From Camellia lanceoleosa (Eukaryota; Streptophyta; Magnoliopsida; Ericales; Theaceae), in assembly GCA_025200525.1 (NCBI GenBank), contig CM045760.1:48007932-48071931 (forward strand): a stretch of DNA of 64,000 nt. The letters run 5' to 3'. The notes below the pieces were generated by a model. That model worked only from the letters and a program-made list of their open reading frames with translations. It was not told where the DNA came from and did no database searches. Positions within the stretch are counted from its first letter, which is position 1, and the number at the start of each line of letters is the position of its first letter. Below, one piece after another: positions 12,801-22,851 of the stretch. The position numbers and the translations under genes are program-made.

Positions 12801-15044
12801 TGGGATGACTTAACCGATAAAAATCAGAGTTATATCATGGAAAAATAACCCCAAATGACCACTGAAATGATGGCTCGCAAGCTATGCCATGAAGGTATAC
12901 ACAATGATTCATGTTAAGGCATAAAGGGGCAATCCCTCCAACGCATTGAATAAGTGGAAAATGCAAGTGCATGGGCAGGAAACATGGACTAAAATCACAT
13001 AATAAATGATGCCAAATCATTCAAATAGTCCAAATAAAGCATGCTAGTGGACTTGACACACAAAGCTAACAAGCTTGAATGCACTATAGCTATACAAAGC
13101 AAGTCATGCATGACCAAAACAACAAAAATCAGACCTTAAACATGCTAAAACATGAACAAAGTCTTCTCAGAGCTAAGCCAAAAGCATGCTAAAATGACAT
13201 GTCAATACATGATGCATGTTAGGCTATTTCATGGAATTGCACTACAAGTGCATAGAGCATGCAAGGAGCTAACAAACCCACCTAAAACAGAGTCATGGCA
13301 TGCTAAAACATCACCAAAAACATGTTAAAATGGAAAGAAAACAACCTAGAATGACATGCTACTTCATGAAGCATACAAAGCTAGTTTGTGTGATTTACAC
13401 TACAAGTGTATTAACCATGTATGGAGTGACCAAACCAAGCAAAAATAGTGGTATGCCTTAGCAAAATAACCACAAATACAAGCTAAGATATGGCCAACAA
13501 AAGCTTAACAAAGGTGCTCAAACATGAGGCATATGAAGCAAGTAAACAAAATACAAGGAGAGGGGATGACCCTCTCCTATTTAGGACACCAAAATCACTT
13601 TTCTACCACTGAAAATCCTCTAGATTTCAGTGGTAGAAAGGTCATGCAAAGGCTTCAACAAGAGCCTAAAGGGATGGCTCAAAATAAGGCCTAACAAGGC
13701 CTAAGAGGGGGTAAATCACCCCAAACGAAAAGTGACCTTAAACAAAGTTCTTAAGCATGCAAAAATAGAACTTTTTCTAGTTAAGAGTTAAACTTAAAAA
13801 CGTATGAAAGAAGGGCTAAAAGCTTAAGCAAGAAAGGGGGATTTAAAGGTCAAATACTCATCCTTGAACACCTCCTTTACAATTGTAACTCCAGCAAGTT
13901 CTTTGAGCTTAAACTAGTCCAAGAACACCAAAAACAACCCCTTAGCACCTCAGCAACCAAAGGAAGGTGTTTGAGTGTGTGTTTGTGTGTTAAACTAAGG
14001 CAAAATAACACTTTAAGGCACAAAATGGGAACAAACAAGGAAGAATAGATACAAATGTATATCTATCTCTCAAGCCTCAAGTTTCTGAACCTAGAGGAGG
14101 AAGGAGGAGCCTCCCACTTATAGAAACTAAAAGGCAAAGCTTCTTGGAGAAGCTAAGCTCCAAACAAATCCCTCCATACACGTGTATGGAGGATAGCTCT
14201 AAAGCCCTCCAGCTGTGCCAGCTGGAGGAAAATATCTCCAAAAAGGTGCCAACAAGCAGCCGACCACTTGAAGTGGTCGGCCTACTACTTAAAGTGGTCG
14301 GCCAACCACTTCAAGTGGTCTTCCAGAGCAACAACTGGTCGGCCATGGTGGGAGAGAGTCTAGGGCATGAAAGAAGACTAGTGGTGTGGTGGCCGACCAT
14401 AAAATGTGGCCCAAGGACCAAGCAATCTAGTTATCCGACCAGAAAACTGGCTGGCAGAAGGAAAACTGGTCTCCAAGGAGAAAGTGTGGTCTCCCACCCT
14501 TGTACCACCTTCCAAACAAGGAAAACAAGGTTTCTACCAAAAACAAACCAAAACGGATGCAAGACGAGAAATCGGAAGGCAAAGCACGCGGCCGAAAGCC
14601 CCGAAAACTAGCTGACGAGCACCAAAAGTGGTATGCAACCACAAAAGTGGTCTCCCGGACCACAGTGTTCCTCTAGGCAGGGGCAACAAGGTGTGGTTCA
14701 AAAACCATGCCAAACGAAGAACGTTAAGCTGTCCCGAGACAAGGCGCGCGGCCAATGGCTCCAAAAACCAAAAACTAGTCTCCAAACGGGAAAAGTGGCC
14801 TACGACCACGAAAAGTGGTCTATGACCACAACGAGATGGTCTACAAGACCTCTCCCTCCCTCCGGGAAGAGAAAACAAGATTCAGTCCACAAACTGAGCA
14901 GAAGCACAAAAGAGTTTAGAGGCCCGGAGGCAAGGTCCTCAGCCAAAACTCCGGAGACTCGAAACGAGCACAACATATACCATCACTGAGTGCTCAATCG
15001 ATGACATCTGAGTCTTAAGGTCGGTCAAAAATGGGGTGTCTATA
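9871..15044 (-). mobile_element. Solo LTR sL2 (5.2 kb Tat-type LTR)
   Basis: The plus strand begins TGTGGACACG and ends GGTGTCTATA, that is TGTAGACA ends with one transition on each side. TSD: GTTGC (9866-9870) and GTTGT (15045-15049). No PBS or coding sequence abuts it, so it is solo. In element orientation: about 165-bp tandem repeats in U3 (14400-14960), GTGGTCGGCC-type clusters (14260-14420 and 14620-14850), a 22-bp palindrome centred on ACGT (14171-14192), TATA (14118-14122), an inverted repeat with perfect 15-bp arms (13600-13614 and 13625-13639), a second with 9-bp arms (13556-13578), then about 1.8 kb of GCATGC-rich degenerate repeats (11740-13560). After these come an inverted repeat at 11697-11724, a second GGCC cluster (11320-11420) and the conserved 3' block (9871-10990). 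Confidence 0.88.
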
Positions 15045-16080
15045 GTTGTCACTCTTTGACATAACTCGAAAGTCATAAATGACGGGAGTGAATGTCAAAG
15101 CCCAGAGACCACCCATTTTTGACAAGGCCGAAGACTTAGACAAACAGGCAAGATAATAAAGAGATGTGTCCACAGGCAGGGGCAAGATGCAAAAGACAAT
15201 GCAAGAAGCCGAACATAACTTATGATCATGCAAAGAAAACTGTAATGAAGCAAATATACACAATAGATGGAACAGTTTTAAGCAAGCGAATACAAAACAA
15301 ACTACATTACATGCAAAAAGGATGTAAGAGAATTATACAATTCTCGCTATGTCTCACACGAAGTACATACAATACCATCCAGTTCGTCTGGTTGCACCAG
15401 CTTCAAATGAACCGTACATATAATATTATGCCTGCAAAAGGAAGAAACTCAACAGGTACAATATCGTTAGAAACATGCGTAGCAATGCAAATGAAAAGTG
15501 CGTAACAACGCAAATGGAGGGGTGCATGACAATGCAACCTAAGTGTGATGCATAATAATGTAGAAGGGATGCAAAACAATGCAACCTAAGTGTGACGCAT
15601 AACAATGCGGAAGGGATGCAAGACAATGCAACCTAAGTGTGATGCATAACAATGCGGATAAAACAAGCATAACAATGCAGGTAAAATGCAGGACAACGCA
15701 AGTGAAGTGTATAGCAATTCAACAAAAGTGCGCGTAATAAAGCACCTAGTAACGTGCAAAACAATGCAACAAGTAGTGGACATAACAATGTAGGATAGGA
15801 AAGTGTGACGAAGTAGCACATTTGAATCAAAAATAAGTACAAGCCTTAAAAAGAATAATTCAACCGTAACCTCCGATTTACCTCTCGGAGGGGTCACATG
15901 TACTTAAAAAGGATACACCTTGCTCTTCACAAGTAACGATGAGCTACGCATCGAAGACTTGAATTGAAGTTCCCGCAGGGACATTCTTGAGCCGAAAAGT
16001 GTACTTTTCTTGTACTTTCCCGAGGGCCGAGGACTCTAATCATCACCAAAATGCATAGGGAGAACAATGGAGCACTGAGG
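15045..16080. other. Unassigned repeat-derived region between sL2 and the PMD gene
   Basis: There is no supported gene. The first 50 bases contain a GGGAGTGAA string also present in the element 2 gag leader (37716-37740), so this may be the remaining leader of element 1. Around 15100 the string CCCATTTTTGAC matches the first bases of the long LTRs but lacks TG termini, so an LTR cannot be defined. A short minisatellite follows, then sequence with CTCTCGGAGGGGTCAC resembling the conserved 3' LTR block. Confidence 0.4.
15521..15662. repeat. 47-bp minisatellite, about 3 copies
   Basis: The core AATGCAACCTAAGTGTGA recurs at about 47-bp spacing (units start near 15521, 15568 and 15615), with degenerate copies on both sides. 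The reading frames that cross it reflect the repeat, not a gene. Confidence 0.75.
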
Positions 16081-16089
16081 ATCATCCAG

Positions 16090-16180
16090 GAGGGTGGCCG
16101 ACCAGTTATATCAGTGGCTGACCAGTTGTTGCCCATCAAAGTGGTCGGCCGACCAGAAAAATTGGCTGGCCGACCAGTTT
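16090..16180. promoter_or_regulatory. GGCCGACC palindrome cluster upstream of the PMD gene
   Basis: Four or more copies of GGCCGACCA/TGGTCGGCC-type strings lie within 90 bp, including the 14-bp palindrome TGGTCGGCCGACCA at 16142-16155. The same type of cluster lies upstream of the TATA box in the long LTRs and upstream of the DUF7745 gene. It contains GCCGAC, the core of DRE/CRT elements bound by CBF/DREB factors, so a regulatory role is possible but inferred. A TATA-like string (CTTTATATGC) follows near 16313, about 260 bp before the PMD start codon. Confidence 0.4.
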
Positions 16181-16869
16181 ACAGAATTCAGGGTAGTTTG
16201 GTCTTTTAGCTTCGGTTCTTTAAGTACACAACTCTAAATCAGTTTGTATCACACCTCCAAGGCCGAAATACATTCTCCTTTGCTCCTAGACCCTTTTCTC
16301 TCAAAGATCTACACTTTATATGCGTTTTCCAACGCCCTATGCGAAGTTGTTTTGTGAAAACTTTCGATTCTATTCGTTTTGAACCGATTAAAATTTGTTT
16401 TCGGAGCTTCTTTCTCCATTTTCACCACTTGAGGTATGTTTGTCTCAAAGTTTAGCACCTTTTCTCGTGCGTTGACTTTTGTTGACTTTTTCACTTCCGA
16501 GAGTTGACTTTTGTTGACTTTTTGTAATTTTGGCTCATTTTGCTCGTTTTTGCATCTTTTGCAGATTTCTTCAGATGGCTGACTATATCCCGTATGGCGG
16601 AGGTCCTCCATATGCAGAGGACAAGCTCGACATCATACCGTTGCCTCCAAGGATACGGCCTTTCGTCCTAGAGGAGTACGACCCGGAGGAGCAATTCCTT
16701 CCTCTTAACACCTTCTACCACTTCACAGACTTCGCGCGGCGGGCACCTGCAGACCTACTGCTACGAGAGTCGGAGTCCCATCTATCTCATTACGCGCATG
16801 AGGTACGTACTTCACTTTTGCATTTCCTGCGATGTACTTTGCACTTTTTGCACATTTACATACACAACA

Positions 16870-18700
16870 CTTCACTCAGTCTGAACACACAGTTCATACA
16901 TAACACTCTGCTAACTTTGCACACGGCTCATTTTGGGCACACAGCTCATAACACCACTCAATCTGAACACGCAGTTCATAACACAACATTCTATTTTGTT
17001 GGCATATAACTCATAACACTGGTCAATCTGAACACCCAGTTCATAACACATCATTTTGTTTTGTTGGCACACAGCTCATAACACTGCTCAATCTGAACAC
17101 GCAGTTCATAACACAACATTCTGTTTTGTTGGCACACAGCTCATAACACTGCTCAATCTGAACACGCAATTCATAACACAGAATTCTATTTAGTTGGCAC
17201 ACAGCTTATAACACTGCTCAATCTGAACACGCAGTTCATAACACAGCATTCTATTTTGTTGGCACACAGCTCATAACACTGCTCAATCTGAACACGCAGT
17301 TCATAACACAACATTCTGTTTTGTTGGCACACAGCTCATAACACTCCTCAATCTGAACACGCATTTCATAACACATCATTCTGTTTAGTTGGCACACAGC
17401 TCATAACACTGCTCAATCTGAACACGCAGTTCATAACACAGCATTCTGTTTTTTCGTACACTGCTCAATCTGAACACACAGTCCATAACGCAGTACACTT
17501 TTTCATAACATAGCACACCGCTCAATCTGAACATGCAGTTCATAACACAGTACTCGGTTTTTAGCACACTGCTTAATCTGAACACACAGTCCATAACGCA
17601 ATACACTTTTTCATAACATAGCACACCGCTCAATCTGAACACGCAGTTCATAACATGGTATTCGGTTTTTAGCACACTGCTCAATCTGAACACACAGTCC
17701 ATTACGCAACACACTTTTTCATAACATAGCACACCGCTCAATCTAAACACGTAGTTCATAACACGGTATTCGGTTTTCAGCACACTGCTCAATCTGAACA
17801 CACAGTCTATAACGCAACACACTTTTTCAGAACATAGCACACCGCTTAATCTGAACACGCAGTTCATAACACGGTATTCGATTTTTGGCACACTGCTCGA
17901 TCTGAACACACAGTCCATAACGCAGCACACTTTTTCATAACATAGCACACCGCTCAATCTGAACACGCAGTTCATAACACGACATTCGATTTTTGGCACA
18001 CTGCTAGATCTGAACACATAGTCCATAACGCAGCACACTTTTTCATAAGATAGCACACCGCTCAATCTGAACACACAGTTCATAACATGGTATTCAGTTT
18101 TTAGCACACTGCTCAATCTGAACACACAGTCCATAACGCAACACACTTTTTCATAACATAGCACACCGCTCAATCTGAACACGCAGTTCATAACACAGTA
18201 TTTGGTTTTTAGCATACTGCTCAATCTGAACACACAGTCCATAACGCAGTACACTTTTTCATAACATAGCACACCGCTCAATCTAAACACGCAGTTCATA
18301 ACACAATATTCGGTTTTTAACACACTGTTCAATCTGAACACACAATCCATAACCCAGCATTCTGTTTAGTTGGCACACAGCTCATAACACTGCTCAATCT
18401 GAACACGCAGTTCATAACATAGCATTCTGTTTAGTTGGCACACAGCTCATAACACTGCTCAATCTGAACACGCAGTTCATAACACATCATTCTATTTTTA
18501 GTACGCTGCTCAATCTGAACACACAGTCTATAACGCAGTACACTTTTTCATAACATAGCACACCGCTCAATCTGACCACGCAGTTCATAACACAGTATTC
18601 TATTTTTAGCACACTACTCAATCTAAACACACAGTCTATAACGCAACTCACTTATTCATTTTGAACACGCAGCTCATACATTTCACTTTGAACACGCAGC
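16870..18700. repeat. Satellite-like array in PMD intron 1 (65-bp monomers, then 108-bp dimers)
   Basis: Every unit shares the core CTCAATCTGAACACGCAG followed by TTCATAAC. From about 16985 to 17450 the period is 65 bp, with a TTGTTGGCACACAGCTCATAA tail type. From about 17450 to 18350 it switches to a 108-bp higher-order unit made of a 57-bp and a 51-bp monomer, with tails CACTTTTTCATAACATAGCA and TATTCGGTTTTTAGCA. From about 18350 to 18660 the types mix again. Because 108 is divisible by three, the minus strand stays open for 321 codons (17385-18350), but that frame is only a 36-residue translated repeat. Confidence 0.93.
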
Positions 18701-19090
18701 TCATACTTTTCATTCTGAATGCAAGTATCTTCCCGTTTCACACGGGGTTATGGGTCCATTCTCGTGAGGGAGTGGTACATGGAGCTTCCAGACGCTGTCC
18801 GACATATAGTGGACGAGGTAGGGTTTGGCCCATTCTGCGCGGGATTGTCATATCATCCAGTGAGCAGGACCCTCCTAGGCGCACTTGTGGAGAGAATGTG
18901 GGACACCACCAACTCCTTCAATTTCTCGGCCACTAGGGACATGACGATGACCCCATTTGACTTCTCCATACTGACGGGCCTTGAGGTGGGAGGTTGGCCG
19001 ATCCCATACGACACAGATATGGGTGAGTGGGAGGCCGCTTGGATTTATTTGCTCGGAGCCCGTCCGCCGATCGACAGATCATCAGGCAGG

Positions 19091-22000
19091 TGTAACAAGC
19101 CCGCAGGGGACCTCGAATGCTATAGTTCGGACTCAATTTGTGTCACGGTTCTTAATCTTGAACCAAAGAGTCCAACTCTGGCAAATCGTTTTGAGAAAAA
19201 CAGATTTTGAAAAGAAGTGCCAAACATGGACTGCTTTGCTAGATACAGAGTCGCCACCTAAATATTTTTAAAATGGGAAATTTAGGAAATCCTGACTCGG
19301 TGCCGAAGGCCACGTGTCCGTCATCACCAAAGTTGTTTTAGCTTGGGAGCTTGGGTACGATCAGGGAAGGTCAGTTATGAGCACCCCCTTTCGCCCGGTC
19401 CGAAGACCGGCCTCTACTAACCGTGATATCCGATTTTGAAAACATCACATGCTCTTGTTCCAGTTATTTAGCCTAGAACTAATATGTTATGCGCACAGCA
19501 AACAAGTATAGACTAGATTGCCTAACTTGGAAACAAACATTGCATATCCGTTTATTTTGAAAGCGTTTCGGATTTTGCTACTCGCAAGTAGGCTAAAACA
19601 CGGATTTCAACGAGTTTTCCAACTCAAGCAATCCAACCTCCACCCACAGGCATTCAAATAGTTTATCTCATGTAAGCAACTAGCCGCATGGTAAGCCTAG
19701 TATCATGTTAGCATTCACACGCGTGCGAGATGCTAGAGCATAAAAAACTCACCTAGTACTCCGTGCCAAAACAATAAACTAGTTAGCAAAAATGCATGCC
19801 CTAGTTCATGTTAAGTGACTAACGCATCGCATGCAGAATGTGATTAGGATAGGCTCAGCTAACCCTAAAATGGCATGTGAAATGCAATCATTCAGTGCAC
19901 GTATTCAAGTTAGATTTGAAAATACAATGCGGTTTGTATGATGTACCGAGCCCGATGCATGTCAACAAATGCATGGATGCACGCATGCATGGCATAAGGT
20001 ATGCTAAAATAAACATGCCCTAATCTACCATCGTAAGCAGGTAAATAAAAGGGAAGAAAGAAGTGGGGGTTGGAAGACATGCACACACCCACACACACTT
20101 ATTACAGATTTGCCCTCGCTCGGAGGGACCAAAAGAATAATACAAATTAACTAACTACGCAAGCTAATTAAATATTACAAATTAATTAAATTAACAAATT
20201 AATTAATCTAAGAAAAACAGTAAACTACCTCGGGGCGAGGGCTCAGTGCATGCGCGCTCGGATTCCGCTCGGAATTGCACTGCCATGCCTAGCCTGCCTC
20301 TGTTTTCCCTGCTATGCTTTTCTGAAAACTGCCAAAGTCTCAAGGATGCCTCCCTGGATACTGGGAATCACCACCGGCTAAGTAGAATGATCACCGGCAG
20401 TGAATTGTGGCCATCGGCACAAAATAGATCCACCGGCCATCGATTGGCTGCCGATCGGCACTGAATACTGCCGGCCGGCAATAAATTCCTGCAGAACCTG
20501 CAACTCACAGCAGCAGAGGACAGAATCTGGCATGGCAATGCTATTCAAGCTATTTATGCACCAAACACATTCCTTATCATGTTTGTGACTCAAAGGAGGA
20601 TGTGCCTCGATTCTCGGGCCACCAATCACGCATTTCCATGCATGATGGCCCAAAGATCCAAGTGTACACTTTCAATTTCAAATGCATGCAAACCATATAA
20701 ACGAACAAGGGTGCCGAACCTCTATCATACTCATCTCAAGAGGCCTAGCATGCATGTCAATGCAATGAAATCCTAAGCATGTTATCTAATATGTAAACAT
20801 GGGCAATGCAATGTAAGGATGCTAGTATGTAAATTACTCATACAAGACAAGCATGCAAACTAAGCAAAGGGGTGGACTTAGACATGACTTAGGCAACTCC
20901 AAATAGGCCTAAAATTAGTAGCCAAAATGCTAAAGTATGAGGGCCAAACACATATACACACATGCACATGCTAAGGCACCAACTTAAGCATTGAACAAAC
21001 AACCTTTAAGCACACTTAAAAGAAGTTAAACATGGACAATTGGCATGCAATATAAGCTCTAAAAATCATGTTAGAATATGGTGCCAAACCAACCCAAATA
21101 AGACAAGCAATAGCATGCAATTGGCCCAAATACTCAAGGCTAGTCAAAGGGCATTGAACTACACTTGACAAAAACCTAACATGGCACGACTTAAGAAACT
21201 AAAATCTGAGTTTTAGCACACAAAATCAAGCCCCAAAGGACTACTTAGATGGCATCTAAGTGGTTTGAATTCAAAGGCATGCACAATGGTCAAAACATAA
21301 GGCATACAACACATGCTCTCAAAGCAAATAAGAGGCAATTAAGGCAAGCATATGAGCATGCCAAAGGGACTGAAATCACATGTTGGGTGGTTCCAAACCA
21401 CCAAAATGATGCAAGCAACATATGCTACACATTCACATACTTGAGGCCTACAAGCCCGACAAGCCACAAATGCAAAGGAGCTATACTAAGCATGCCGAAA
21501 TCAATCCAAACAACTATGGACAGACCTAAACCATGGCAAAATAAGCACAAAACATTCATAAGTCTAAGCCTAAATCATACTCAAACAAAGGCTAACAACC
21601 TAAGGCATGTTGAGGGATTAAGGAGGCATTACATGGTAACTATACTAAACATGTATGGAGCACCAAAACCAACATACAACATGATTATATTATGGCATAA
21701 TAATCATGAAATGCAGCCTAGACATGATCAACACACACTTGAACAAAGGCTTCTTTAAGAGACCAAAAATGGTCCCTTTCAAGGACAACAAGGAGAGGGG
21801 GTGGCCCTCCCCTTTTGGAGACTTCAAGGCACCATCTCTACCACTGAAATCCCTCAAGATTTCAGTGGTGAAGAGGCCCAAACACCGAAGTCTCAAAACT
21901 TGCACAAAATAGCACAAAAAGAGGCCTTACAAGGCCTAAGAGGGGTCAAACTTCCCCAAAGCACAAAACACCCTTAATAAACTATCAAGAGGGCTTAAAA

Positions 22001-22851
22001 ACAGAACTTTTTTTTTATTAAACACTAAGCACAAAAACAGCTCTAAGATAGGTAAAAATACAAAGCAAAAAAGGTGTAAAAAGTGACCAGTTTCTTACCC
22101 TTGAAGAACTTCTTCACCAATGTTGATATTGTTGCTTCTTTGAGCTCAAATCCAACCAAAGGCCTCAAGAACAAGCTCTGGTCCTTGAAGGAACCAAGAA
22201 AAAGTGAAAGACTAGGTGTTTGTGTACAATAGTTAGACACAAAACACCTAGAACACACACAAGGGAGATATAGAGATAGGATATGAATGGAACTCAAACC
22301 CTAAAACCAGAGCTTGCTCTGAGTTGTTTTTTTACTAAAAGGCCAACCCTAAAGCCAAGGGGGAAGGGCTCCTCTTATAGAGGAGCCAAACTTGTAATGC
22401 TTACAAGTTAAGCAACTAAGAGGGGCATCCCTCCATACACGTGTATGGAGGGAGAGCCAATGCCAGACAACTGTAATAAAATATCTGAAAAAGAAACTTA
22501 ACAGTAATTGGCTAGCCAAAAATGTCATTTTGACAAAAATGACTACCGACCGGCAACAAAGAGTGCCAGCCGGCAATATATATTGCCGGTGGCAACAAAA
22601 AGCAGCCGGTGGCCTCTAGCTAGTGCCGGTGGTGTGTGGGGATGCCTCAAAATGCATTTCCTGCCCTTCCAAGGCAAAACACAAGTGTTTGGTGCAAAAC
22701 CAGACACAAAACAGTCAAGTTCGGAGATCCTGAGGCAAGGCACGTAGCCGAGAACTCCGGGAACTCCAAACAAACACAAACATGGATAATCACCGAGTGT
22801 TCAAGTGGTGACGTCCAAGTCTTGAGGACGGTCAAAAATAGGCTGTCTACA
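19091..22851 (-). mobile_element. Solo LTR sL3 inserted in PMD exon 2
   Basis: The plus strand starts TGTAACAAGC and ends GGCTGTCTACA. The 5-bp TSD GCAGG is perfect (19086-19090 and 22852-22856). Removing the LTR and one TSD copy continues the PMD reading frame exactly. In element orientation: GGCC cluster (about 22550-22630), a perfect 24-bp palindrome centred on CACGTG (22429-22452), TATA in a small inverted repeat (22367-22387), an inverted repeat with 11-bp arms (21840-21850 and 21859-21869), a GAGGG/CCCTC hairpin (21795-21809), a second GGCC cluster (20370-20480), and the conserved 3' block (19091-20130). No coding capacity was seen. Confidence 0.93.
22367..22630 (-). promoter_or_regulatory. 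Putative U3 promoter of sL3
   Basis: In transcription order (minus strand) there is a cluster of GCCGGC-type motifs with a perfect 20-bp palindrome CCGGCAATATATATTGCCGG (22570-22589), then a perfect 24-bp palindrome with arm CCCTCCATACAC and central G-box (22429-22452), then about 40 bp further a TTATA sitting in the loop of the inverted repeat GGCTCCTC/GAGGAGCC (22367-22387). The spacing from G-box palindrome to TATA is similar in sL2 and sL4. Promoter function is inferred. Confidence 0.6.

Noticed and set aside
15521..15662. Short direct repeats that might look like a CRISPR array
   Set aside because: Units are adjacent minisatellite copies without unique spacers, in a plant nuclear context.
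17385..18350. 321-codon minus-strand ORF in the PMD intron
   Set aside because: It is a translated 108-bp tandem repeat (36 residues per unit) with no known domain; openness follows from the unit length.
21249..21758. 169-codon ORF inside sL3
   Set aside because: Low-complexity GCATG-rich LTR sequence; no homologous frame kept in related LTRs.
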